Below are positions 52,691 to 59,457 of a DNA stretch of 64,000 bases, in pieces (position 1 is the stretch's first letter; each line of letters opens with the position of its first letter). Under the pieces are notes generated by a model. That model was not told where the DNA came from. It saw only the letters and a program-made list of their open reading frames with translations, and did not search any database. Source of the DNA: Amycolatopsis coloradensis (GTDB lineage Bacteria > Actinomycetota > Actinomycetes > Mycobacteriales > Pseudonocardiaceae); the NCBI RefSeq assembly GCF_037997115.1, contig NZ_CP150484.1:1344490-1408489 (forward strand), written 5' to 3'. The translations under genes and the position numbers were made by a program.

Positions 52691-52728
52691 AAAACCCGGG
52701 CTCTCCCCCTTGGAGAAGCCCGGGTTTT
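52691..52728. terminator. Bidirectional rho-independent terminator
   Basis: AAAACCCGGGCTCTCC (52691-52706) pairs with 52712-52728 (one bulged base) and has A-run and T-run flanks, ending TTTTCTTCGT. It separates the convergent ferritin and anti-sigma-like genes. Confidence 0.85.
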
Positions 52729-52738
52729 CTTCGTCCCG

Positions 52739-53581
52739 TCAGCTGAACTGACAGCCCTGCTCGATACGGGTCAGCAGGATGCCGAGGGCCGACCCGTCGT
52801 TGGCCAGCGCGATCCGGTACGCGCTCACCGAACTGATCGGCGCGAAGTAGGCGCTGCCGTTCTTGGTGCCGCCGGGGTAGGCGGCGAGAATGTCCGCCTC
52901 GGTCGAACCGACCCCGATCCCCTCGGGGGTGTGCACCGCCCCGGCCGGGTTGATGACGGTGATCCCGTCCGCCTCGGTCAGCGACACCGAGGTCGGCCCC
53001 GGAACGGCGGTTCCTTCCACGTAACCGTAGACGCAGTCTTGCCGCCAATCCTTCGCGCGCAGCGGACCGACGGCGGCTTCCGCCTCCTCCTCGCTCATCC
53101 CGAGCCGGAGCTTGCCGAAGCCGGCCGGGGTCAGCAGCGCGCCGGTGGTCACCTTGCGCGGTGTCGGCGGGTTCGTGGCGGCGGTGCTCTTCGGCGGCTT
53201 GACCGGCCCGTCGGGGGCCGTCGACGGCGGTGACGCGGACGTCGGGTTCGACGACGCCGCCGGGGAGGAGACCGGCGGTGCCGAACTCCCCGGCCCAGGC
53301 CGCGCCAGGCTCGACGGGGCCGCCCCCATGGTGAGCTGATCGCCTCCGGGGAAGGCCGCGCCGTTGTCCTTGTCGTGGATCGTGAACACCGTGACCCCAC
53401 CGGCCAGCAGGACCACCGCGGCGGCCATCCCACTCGTCGTCTGCATCAGCTGACGGCGGCGACGGCGACGGCGGGCGCCCGCGACGATCGTCTCGGGATT
53501 CAGCGTGGGTCCCACGCCCAGCCGCTCATCAGAGAACAGGTCACGCAGCTTCCGCTGCACGTCCTCTTCGGACATGTTCAT
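52739..53581 (-). CDS. Membrane protein, probable anti-sigma partner
   Basis: A 280-residue single-span protein: cytoplasmic N-terminus (EEDVQRKLRDLFSDERLGVGPTLNPETIVAGARRRRRRRQ), a membrane helix (about 50-70), a long Ser/Pro linker, and an extracytoplasmic domain with two Cys residues (DWRQDCVYGY and IEQGCQF). The ATG at 53581 overlaps the sigma-factor stop (ATGA). Gene order and topology suggest it controls the sigma factor, although no zinc-binding anti-sigma motif is present. Confidence 0.7.
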   Translation of the reverse strand: MNMSEEDVQRKLRDLFSDERLGVGPTLNPETIVAGARRRRRRRQLMQTTSGMAAAVVLLAGGVTVFTIHDKDNGAAFPGGDQLTMGAAPSSLARPGPGSSAPPVSSPAASSNPTSASPPSTAPDGPVKPPKSTAATNPPTPRKVTTGALLTPAGFGKLRLGMSEEEAEAAVGPLRAKDWRQDCVYGYVEGTAVPGPTSVSLTEADGITVINPAGAVHTPEGIGVGSTEADILAAYPGGTKNGSAYFAPISSVSAYRIALANDGSALGILLTRIEQGCQFS

Positions 53582-54090
53582 CCCGCTTCCCTCCCTTCGT
53601 CCTTGGGCTCGATCAGGGCGAGCTTCGTGCGCAGCGACGCGATCGCCTTGCTCGCCTGGCTTTTGACGGTGCCCTGGCTGACCCCGAGCGAATCCGCGAT
53701 CTCGGCTTCGGACAGGCCTTCGTAATAACGCAGGACCATCACCGCGCGTTGCCTGGGCGGCAGCGCGCGTAACGCCTGCCACAACGGCTCGTGCTCGAAC
53801 GGGTCGGCGGGGCTGTACGGCTGGGTGTCCGGCAGGTCGGCGACCAGGTTCTCGCGTTTGGTCCGGCGCCAGCGGCTGATATGCGCGTTGGCCATCGAAC
53901 GGCGGACGTAGGCCATCGGGTCGCCGGTCTTGTGCTGGACGTACGACCAGCGGGAACCGATCTTCTCCAGCACGGTCTGGACCAGGTCGGCGGCGTCGTG
54001 CGGATTTCCGGCGAGGGCGTGGCCGTACCTCAGCAGACCCGGGAGGCTGGTCCTCACGAAGTCGCCGAAGTCGATGAGTTCACCCGGCAC
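53578..54090 (-). CDS. SigE-family ECF sigma factor
   Basis: A 170-residue RNA polymerase sigma factor of the actinobacterial SigE family. Region 2: FGDFVRTSLPGLLRYGHALAGNPHDAADLVQTVLEKIGSRWSYV; region 4: LRALPPRQRAVMVLRYYEGLSEAEIADSLGVSQGTVKSQASKAIASLRTKL. The GTG at 54090 is chosen because GGAGGAG precedes it by 4 bases and it gives the family's usual length; a longer frame upstream reads Gly/Pro-rich sequence unlike the family. Followed by its membrane partner with a 4-bp overlap. Confidence 0.9.
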   Translation of the reverse strand: MPGELIDFGDFVRTSLPGLLRYGHALAGNPHDAADLVQTVLEKIGSRWSYVQHKTGDPMAYVRRSMANAHISRWRRTKRENLVADLPDTQPYSPADPFEHEPLWQALRALPPRQRAVMVLRYYEGLSEAEIADSLGVSQGTVKSQASKAIASLRTKLALIEPKDEGREAG

Positions 54091-54274
54091 GTCACTCCTC
54101 CGGCTCTCGCCGGCCCCCCAGACGTCCGTCCCCGGTATGACCGTCGCGGCAGCGGTCACCGTATCGCCTCCTCCCGGGGTCACCCGGCCAGGTTCGCCTG
54201 GCTCACCTCTCCCGAAACGCATGACCGCCCCCACAGGTTGTCTCTTGCCGCGAACCAGTTCGAGGGACGCCTGC

Positions 54275-54628
54275 TCAACGCCTCGACACGGAGCCGGGAA
54301 TTCTGAACGTACCGTCCCCCTGAACAGGGAATTCGTGGACGGCCACCACGGCGTTACGCGGTATCGGTCCGTACACGTGGGGGAACTGGAGGCCTGCCGG
54401 ATGCGGCGGGTCGCCGTCCTCCCAGACGACGGGCGCGCCGACGAGCGCCGGGTCGATTTCCAGCAACACCAGATCGGTGCGGCCGGGGAACACGGCGTTG
54501 GCCGGGATATGCGCCGTTCCCGGGTCCGAGCAGTGGATGAAGCCGTCGGAGCCGAGCGACGCGGCGGTGTAGACGCCGCCTTCGGGCACCGCGGCCCAGT
54601 CGGCCTTGGGGCAGATATGGAGGATCAC
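54275..54628 (-). CDS. DUF952 protein
   Basis: A 117-residue soluble protein of DUF952: ILHICPKADWAAVPEGGVYTAASLGSDGFIHCSDPGTAHIPANAVFPGRTDLVLLEIDPALV and WEDGDPPHPAGLQFPHVYGPIPRNAVVAV. The His and Asp pattern hints at a small ADP-ribosyltransferase/phosphotransferase-like or glutathione-transferase-associated fold, unproved. The GTG at 54628 is chosen since the family begins at ILHI; the frame upstream runs into the hairpin repeat. Confidence 0.8.
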   Translation of the reverse strand: MILHICPKADWAAVPEGGVYTAASLGSDGFIHCSDPGTAHIPANAVFPGRTDLVLLEIDPALVGAPVVWEDGDPPHPAGLQFPHVYGPIPRNAVVAVHEFPVQGDGTFRIPGSVSRR

Positions 54629-54640
54629 GCACCCATCCTC

Positions 54641-54691
54641 GCGCGTTTCGTCCTCTGGATGCGGAGCCCGCATTCAGAGGACGAAACGCGC
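54641..54691. terminator. Long hairpin repeat, TCCTCTGAATGC family
   Basis: Arms 54641-54664 and 54668-54691 match at 23 of 24 positions with the 3-base loop AGC. The core TCCTCTGAATGC is shared with 44688-44760. It lies between DUF5926 and DUF952 (same strand) and 13 bp upstream of the DUF952 start, so it can end the DUF5926 transcript. Confidence 0.75.
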
Positions 54692-54700
54692 GGGAAGGGA

Positions 54701-55582
54701 TCAGCGGATGGTGAGCTGGCGGCCGATCAGGCCGTCGCGCGAGCGCCGTTCGGCGGCGTTGAGCGGCTCGGTGTCGAGCGACTTCAGCGCGGCCTCGAGG
54801 CGGACGCCGAGCTGCTCCTTCGCGTCGGCCCACTCGCGGGCGTGGGCCTCGGGGTCGAGATCCCACACCGGGACGAGCAGCCCGTGCGCGCGGAACGAAC
54901 CGGCGTAGCGGGAGCCTTCGCCGAGGCTCAGCTCGCCGGCCGCCGACAGCCGCGCAAGCGCTTGCAGCAGCAGGTTCTCCGGTTCCGGGCGGACCCAGCG
55001 CAGGTGTGCCTTCTCGCCGGCGAGCACCCAGTACGCGCCCGCGCCGAGGCGTTCGGTCGGCATGATCGCCGCGTTCGCGCGCTCGAGGGACAGCGCGACG
55101 TCGCCGCCGGCGTCGGCGTCTTCGGGGAGCCACCAGGCGAAGTCGTTGTAGAGCGTGACGTCGAGTTCGGCGTTCACGTCGAGCAGGTCCTGGAGACGGG
55201 CCTTCTCGTCGGCGGTGGGCGGCGTCGTGGTGTCCGGCACGGACAGGACGTCACCCTCCTTGGCGTCCAGCACCCACTGGAGCGCGCGGCCGAGGTCGCG
55301 GCTGATGTCCGAGGACCGGGTCTGCACCTGCATCCCGACGTAGCGCTCGCCGTCGGACCGGACGAACGCGGCCGCCGCCATCGGCAGCACCGTGCCGAGC
55401 GTGACCTTCTCGCCGGAGCCCAGCGTGAGCGCCGCCGTCGCCGACGGGACGAACTCGCGCAGCGCGATCAGCTCGGTCTCCGCCGCGAGCCCCTCGAAGG
55501 GCTGGCCGACGAAGACGTCGCGCACCTTCGGCTTGCGATCCGAGGTCGTCTTGGGACCCTTCTTGCGCGAACCCTTGCCCAC
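54701..55582 (-). CDS. DUF5926 family protein
   Basis: A 293-residue soluble protein with a basic N-terminus (MGKGSRKKGPKTTSDRKPKVRDVFVGQPFEGLAAETELIALREFVPSA) typical of the actinobacterial DUF5926 family. The rest is mixed alpha/beta, with FAWWLPEDADAGGDVALSLERANAAIMPTERL and KAHLRWVRPEPENLLLQALARL. Function unknown; the basic leader suggests nucleic-acid or ribosome contact. Starts at GTG 55582. Confidence 0.78.
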   Translation of the reverse strand: MGKGSRKKGPKTTSDRKPKVRDVFVGQPFEGLAAETELIALREFVPSATAALTLGSGEKVTLGTVLPMAAAAFVRSDGERYVGMQVQTRSSDISRDLGRALQWVLDAKEGDVLSVPDTTTPPTADEKARLQDLLDVNAELDVTLYNDFAWWLPEDADAGGDVALSLERANAAIMPTERLGAGAYWVLAGEKAHLRWVRPEPENLLLQALARLSAAGELSLGEGSRYAGSFRAHGLLVPVWDLDPEAHAREWADAKEQLGVRLEAALKSLDTEPLNAAERRSRDGLIGRQLTIR

Positions 55583-55747
55583 GTCAGCCTCCTCAAAGCT
55601 CGGTTCGGAACGCTATCGCGGGAAGGCACGCGTCTCGTAAGGCCCCCGGGGTTGGTGACGAAGGCGGCGCGGACGACACCCGGCCGACCACCGGATCGAC
55701 CGGATCGGCGGGTTTCAGCGGCCATCCGGGTACCACGGAAACGTGAC

Positions 55748-55762
55748 TGAAAACGGTTGTCA
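55748..55762 (+). promoter_or_regulatory. Zur-like box upstream of the His-rich peptide
   Basis: TGAAAAC-G-GTTGTCA is a 7-1-7 palindrome (6 of 7 pairs), the layout bound by Fur-family proteins. It matches 12 of 15 positions of the actinobacterial Zur form TGAAAATGATTTTCA. It lies 110 bp upstream of the gene. A 7-bp hairpin (55832-55850, CGGCGCC / GGCGCCG) follows before the ribosome binding site. Confidence 0.6.
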
Positions 55763-55872
55763 TCATCCGGACGATCGAATCGCGGGTGATCAGCCTGCCG
55801 TTTCCCCCGTACCGCACCGAATACTCGATCACGGCGCCATTCCGGCGCCGTAGTGCGGAGAAGGGATCACCG

Positions 55873-56085
55873 ATGAGCACCTCGAAGCGCCGGGCCGCCT
55901 TGGCCGCGGTTCCCGTGGCACTCGGACTGATGCTGGCCGGGCCCGCGGCAGGCACGGCTTCGGCCGCGCCGGAGCCCGGCAGAGCGGACCAGGCCCGTCA
56001 TTGCCTGCTGCTGTGCGGCGGCCATCACCACGGGCATCACCACCACGGCCTGCACCTGCACCTGGGGCTTTGGCTGCATCTGTAG
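55873..56085 (+). CDS. Secreted histidine-rich peptide, 70 aa
   Basis: A 70-residue precursor. The Sec signal peptide (STSKRRAALAAVPVALGLML…) ends at ASA|AP near residue 32. The mature part of about 38 residues carries a CLLLC pair and then GGHHHGHHHHGLHLHLGLWLHL: eleven His in 20 positions. This is a strong Zn/Ni/Cu-binding composition on the outside of the cell. The ATG at 55873 follows GGAGAAGGGA. A Zur-like box lies upstream, which favours zinc. No known family recognised. Confidence 0.75.
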   Translation: MSTSKRRAALAAVPVALGLMLAGPAAGTASAAPEPGRADQARHCLLLCGGHHHGHHHHGLHLHLGLWLHL

Positions 56086-56134
56086 CTCCCTGCCGCGCCG
56101 GGGCGGCCACCCCGGCGCGGGTTACAGTCGGCAC

Positions 56135-57304
56135 GTGTTCGACCTCGCCGACCCGGCCTTCCTCGCGAATCCGTACCCGTATTTCGCCGACCTCCGCGAG
56201 CGCGGCGAAGTCCACCGCCACGACGGCCTCGGCATCGCCGTGGCGGTGTCGCACGCGGCGTCGGCCGCCGTCCTACGGCATCGCGGGCTCGGCCGGATCT
56301 GGCAGGACGCGCTGCCGGTGGAGCGGTTCGCGTCGTTCAACCTGCTGCACCGCAACTCGCTGCTGGAGAACGAGCCGCCCGCCCACACGCGGCTGCGGCG
56401 GGTGATCGCGGGCGCGTTCGGGCGCGGGCACGTCCAGCGGCTGCGGCCGATGGTCGCCGAGCTCGCGGACGGCATGGTCGCCCGCCTCGCCGCCGAGATC
56501 GCCGAAACCGGCTCGGCCGACCTGCTGGCGCATCTCGCGCAGCCGCTGCCGGTCGCGGTCATCGCGGAGCTGCTCGGCGTCCCGGTCGAGGACGGCCCGC
56601 GCATGGTGACCCTCTCGAACCACATCGTGAAGATGTACGAATACGGGCTCGCCGAGGAGAAGCGCGACGCCGCCGAGGCCGCGGCCTCGGAGTTCGTCGA
56701 ATACCTGCGTGGCGTCGCGAAGCAGCGCGCGAACTCCCCCGGCGACGACATCGTCAGCGATCTTCTGCGCAGTGAGCTCACCGAGGACGAACTGGTCGCG
56801 ACCGCCGTCCTGCTCCTGATGGCCGGGCACGAGGCGACGGTGAACGTCATCGGGAACGGCGTCAACGCGCTGCTGACCCACCGCGACCAGTGGGAGCGGC
56901 TGCTGGACTCCCCTGATCTGCTGGACCCGTGCGTCGAGGAGCTGATCCGCTTCGACGCGCCGCTCCAGCTCTTCGAGCGGACCGCGACCGCCGACGTCGA
57001 GATCGCCGGATTCCCGGTGGCCGAGGGCGAGAAGATCGGCGCGCTCCTCGGCGCCGCCGCACGGGACCCGAAGGTCTTCGACCGGCCCGGCACCCTCGAC
57101 ATCGGCCGCACACCGAACGCGCACCTCGGCTTCGGCATGGGCATCCACTACTGCGTCGGCGCCCCGCTCGCGCGCGTGGAGATCGCGGCCGCGCTGAGCT
57201 CCCTCGCCTCGAAGCTGCCGGGACTGGAACTCGCCGAAACCCCGGAGCGGCGGCCCGAATTCGTGATCCGGGGGCTGCGCTCGCTCCGGGTCACCACGCG
57301 CTAG
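56135..57304 (+). CDS. Cytochrome P450
   Basis: A 389-residue soluble bacterial P450. Haem loop FGMGIHYCVGAPLARVE with Cys340, I-helix AGHEAT (230-235), K-helix ExxR (Glu269, Arg272), and the C-helix region ENEPPAHTRLRRVIAGAF. It needs ferredoxin and reductase from elsewhere. Substrate unknown; it resembles the CYP105/107-like actinomycete enzymes in layout. GTG start at 56135. Its TAG stop lies in CTAG, the target duplicated by the MITE next to it. Confidence 0.9.
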   Translation: MFDLADPAFLANPYPYFADLRERGEVHRHDGLGIAVAVSHAASAAVLRHRGLGRIWQDALPVERFASFNLLHRNSLLENEPPAHTRLRRVIAGAFGRGHVQRLRPMVAELADGMVARLAAEIAETGSADLLAHLAQPLPVAVIAELLGVPVEDGPRMVTLSNHIVKMYEYGLAEEKRDAAEAAASEFVEYLRGVAKQRANSPGDDIVSDLLRSELTEDELVATAVLLLMAGHEATVNVIGNGVNALLTHRDQWERLLDSPDLLDPCVEELIRFDAPLQLFERTATADVEIAGFPVAEGEKIGALLGAAARDPKVFDRPGTLDIGRTPNAHLGFGMGIHYCVGAPLARVEIAAALSSLASKLPGLELAETPERRPEFVIRGLRSLRVTTR

Positions 57305-57454
57305 GCCGTGTCCTGTAAGTCTGTCCGATGGGCTTCGTGATCCAGGTGGTTCCTGGCGGTTCGGCCTCGTACCGGGTTTGTACTCGGCTGAGCCGCCCGT
57401 GCCGTCAGGGGACGCCTGGGCACGAAGACCGCGGGCAGACTTGCAGGACACGGC
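57305..57454. mobile_element. 150-bp MITE with CTAG target duplication
   Basis: The ends GCCGTGTCCTGTAAGTCTG and its near-complement (one mismatch in 19 bases) form terminal inverted repeats. CTAG flanks both sides (57301-57304 and 57455-57458). The inside (about 110 bp) has no coding capacity. CTAG or TA duplication and such ends fit IS5-type (IS427 group) elements, so it is probably mobilised by a transposase elsewhere. It lies exactly between the convergent stops of P450 and ABM genes. Confidence 0.75.
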
Positions 57455-57763
57455 CTAGGGGTACTCGACGACCACTTCGTAGAGCGCGGCGTTGGGCGTC
57501 GCGACCTCCGCCGCGCGTTCGGTCGACGCCTGGAACACCTGGTTCTTGCCTGCCGCCTCCCAGGCTTCCTTGCTGTCGTAGTGCGTGACGTTGACCAACT
57601 GGAAGCGTGAATCCGGCAGCAGAGCCCGATGGAGCTTGGCATCGCGGAAACCGGGCGCGTCCCGCATCAGCTTCGCGCGCTCTCGCCACGTCTCGACGAA
57701 CTCGTCCACACGGTCCGCGGGGATCTCGAAGACATTGATGAAGGTGACGCCGTCGTCGCTCAT
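57455..57763 (-). CDS. Antibiotic biosynthesis monooxygenase (ABM) domain protein
   Basis: A 102-residue ferredoxin-like dimeric alpha/beta barrel protein: VTFINVFEIPADRVDEFVETWRERAKLMRDAPGFRDAKLHRALLPDSRFQLVNVTHYDSKEAWEAA. Family members are cofactor-free monooxygenases or haem-degrading enzymes (IsdG/MhuD type). The N-terminal NVFEIP and the WxxR pattern suit either; the haem-binding Asn/His cannot be assigned safely. ATG start at 57763. Its stop is formed by the CTAG at the right end of the MITE. Confidence 0.82.
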   Translation of the reverse strand: MSDDGVTFINVFEIPADRVDEFVETWRERAKLMRDAPGFRDAKLHRALLPDSRFQLVNVTHYDSKEAWEAAGKNQVFQASTERAAEVATPNAALYEVVVEYP

Positions 57764-57830
57764 GAGCGCAGTCTCGAACCTCCAGCGAGCTGGAGGTCAA
57801 CGGTGACCTGGCTCACCCGGCGGCGACGGC

Positions 57831-57847
57831 AGCAAAGGTCCCTTGCT
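57831..57847. repeat. Hairpin repeat, GCAAAGGTCCCTTGC type
   Basis: Same 17-base core as 10848-10866. It lies about 68 bp upstream of the ABM gene start. Confidence 0.65.
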
Positions 57848-57903
57848 CTCTTTCGGCAGGTCAGCGCGCGGTTTCGGGCACCGGCGAGCCCTCGGACTGT
57901 CCA

Positions 57904-57937
57904 CAAGGGACGTTTTTCGGCGATCGAATGTCCCTTG
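57904..57937. repeat. Inverted repeat CAAGGGAC / GTCCCTTG
   Basis: Perfect 8-bp arms separated by 18 bases. The arms resemble the GGTCCCTTG part of the neighbouring hairpin, so it may be a degraded member of that family. Confidence 0.5.
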
Positions 57938-57964
57938 ACGCTGGTATGTGCGGTTCGGCGCGGG

Positions 57965-58012
57965 GGTCGTGAGTGATAAAGAGCGTTAGAACGACCTTTA
58001 TCACTCACGACC
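57965..58012. terminator. Perfect 16-bp hairpin, GAGTGATAAA type
   Basis: GGTCGTGAGTGATAAA (57965-57980) and its exact complement (57997-58012) with a 16-base loop. It is 86 bp downstream of the DUF4328 stop, so it probably ends that transcript. The loop has its own short match to the arm (AACGACC), which may allow an alternative pairing. Confidence 0.7.
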
Positions 58013-58097
58013 ACCTCGAGAAGCCGTACAAACTGCCCAGATCAGGCGCTACCGGCTCGGAAACTGCCCCTTATGGACAGTCGAGCAGACCCGCAGG

Positions 58098-59057
58098 TCA
58101 GCGCACTGAAGAGGCCGGGCGCTCCCGCCGGTCCGGATCCGGCGCCCCCTCCACCTTCAGCACGCGAAGCAGCCGAAGGCGCTTCTCCGCCACAGGCGCG
58201 AGCAGGCCCGACATGCGCTTCACGAGCAGCGCCGTCACCACCGCCAGCCCGGCCGCGGCCAGGTCGGTCAGCGCGACCAGGACGACCCCGTCGGCCAAGG
58301 CCTGGACGCCGTCACGGAACCGCCAGACGATGACGAGCCCGAGCAGCACCCAGTTCAGCATCCAGACGCCCCACCAGATCAGCACGAGCCGCGACGGCTT
58401 CGGCCTGGTGTCCCGTGTCCGGCGCAGGACGGCGTGTTCGAGTTCGGCGACGATCGGCAGCACCATGATCAGGTTCACCACCGGCACCAGCACGAACGCC
58501 AGCACATGCCACTGCCGCCTCGGCGGCACCTCGTCGCGGGCGTCGGCGGCGGCGCGCCTGGCCACGAGCAGCCACCAAACGGTGAGCCCCGACGGCAGCA
58601 GCGAAAGGATCGTCGTGAGCAGGCCTGCGGTGATCACGAAGCTGTCGGACACCGAGACGACGGACGTCGACAACGCGGAGTCGCGGCTCTGCACGAGCAG
58701 GACGTAGCGCCAGATTTCGGCGGCCGAGGCGACGACGGCGAGAGCGGCGAAGGTCCACAGCACCGGCAGGAGGCTTCGCGTGATCACCCGCAGCCGTTCC
58801 CCAGCGGTGACCTCGCCGGAGGCCGTCCCGGGGACCGCGGTCGGCCGCCGCCAGACCAGGTTCGGGAAGCCCCAACGCGGCGGGACCGGATAGGACGGCG
58901 GACCGGAGTAGCGCTCGGCCACGGGATTGCGCCGCTGCGGCAAGGCGCCGGGCGGCGGCGACGCGACCCAGCGGACGCGATGACGCGTCGGCTGCCGCAT
59001 CGGCGCGGGGCGCACCGGCGGCATCGGTGCTCTCGGCGGGTAGTGGCCTGGCTGCAC
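58098..59057 (-). CDS. DUF4328 membrane protein
   Basis: A 319-residue protein: a Pro/Arg-rich cytoplasmic N-terminus (about 1-80, PRAPMPPVRPAPMRQPTRHRVRW), then six membrane segments with the DUF4328 pattern, including WWLLVARRAAADARDEVPPRRQWHVLAFVLVPVVNLIMVLPIVAELEHA. Function unknown. A GTG at 59057 starts 2 bp after the rhodanese stop, so the two are coupled. A longer frame upstream runs through the rhodanese gene and is not used. Confidence 0.75.
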   Translation of the reverse strand: MQPGHYPPRAPMPPVRPAPMRQPTRHRVRWVASPPPGALPQRRNPVAERYSGPPSYPVPPRWGFPNLVWRRPTAVPGTASGEVTAGERLRVITRSLLPVLWTFAALAVVASAAEIWRYVLLVQSRDSALSTSVVSVSDSFVITAGLLTTILSLLPSGLTVWWLLVARRAAADARDEVPPRRQWHVLAFVLVPVVNLIMVLPIVAELEHAVLRRTRDTRPKPSRLVLIWWGVWMLNWVLLGLVIVWRFRDGVQALADGVVLVALTDLAAAGLAVVTALLVKRMSGLLAPVAEKRLRLLRVLKVEGAPDPDRRERPASSVR

Positions 59058-59059
59058 GG

Positions 59060-59407
59060 TTACAGCACTTCGGGTTCGACGCCGGGATGATCGCCGACCA
59101 TCGGGCGCCCCTCCTGCTTCCAGGAGCCCATCCCGCCGGCGACGTTCACCGCGTCCCAGCCGCTCGCGTTGAGCCACGCGGCGGCGCGCGCGGACCGGCC
59201 GCCGCTGCGGCAGATCACGTAGACCGGCTGGTCGTCGGGCAGGTCGTCGAGTTCGGCGACGCGCGCGGGCAGCTCACCCATCGGGATGTGCTTGGCACCC
59301 GGGGCATGCCCGGCGGCCCACTCGTCGTCCTCGCGGACGTCGAGTAGCGCGACACCGTCCTTCGGCAGGTCACGGACGGCGACGGTCGGGATGTCAGCAG
59401 GGCTCAC
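59060..59407 (-). CDS. Single-domain rhodanese
   Basis: A 115-residue rhodanese/sulfurtransferase: VRDLPKDGVALLDVREDDEWAAGHAPGAKHIPMGEL, then the active loop VICRSGGRSARAA with catalytic Cys, and NVAGGMGSWKQEGRP. It passes sulfane sulfur or detoxifies cyanide/sulfide. The GTG at 59407 follows GGGA by 5 bases. Followed by the DUF4328 gene. Confidence 0.88.
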   Translation of the reverse strand: MSPADIPTVAVRDLPKDGVALLDVREDDEWAAGHAPGAKHIPMGELPARVAELDDLPDDQPVYVICRSGGRSARAAAWLNASGWDAVNVAGGMGSWKQEGRPMVGDHPGVEPEVL

Positions 59408-59457
59408 CACAGTCCCATCCTCGCATCCCGTCCCGTTGCGCGCGCGTGAAGAGGCAC

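Larger units (their letters stand above)
57764..58097. other. 334-bp intergenic region rich in hairpins
   Basis: Three different inverted repeats occur here: AGCAAAGGTCCCTTGCT (57831-57847), CAAGGGAC…GTCCCTTG (57904-57911 / 57930-57937) and a perfect 16-bp stem (57965-58012). It should hold the ABM promoter. No gene was found. Confidence 0.7.

Noticed and set aside
56135-57763. Small biosynthetic cluster (P450 plus ABM monooxygenase)
   Set aside because: The two genes are convergent, separated by a MITE, and no core synthase or peptide cyclase is near.
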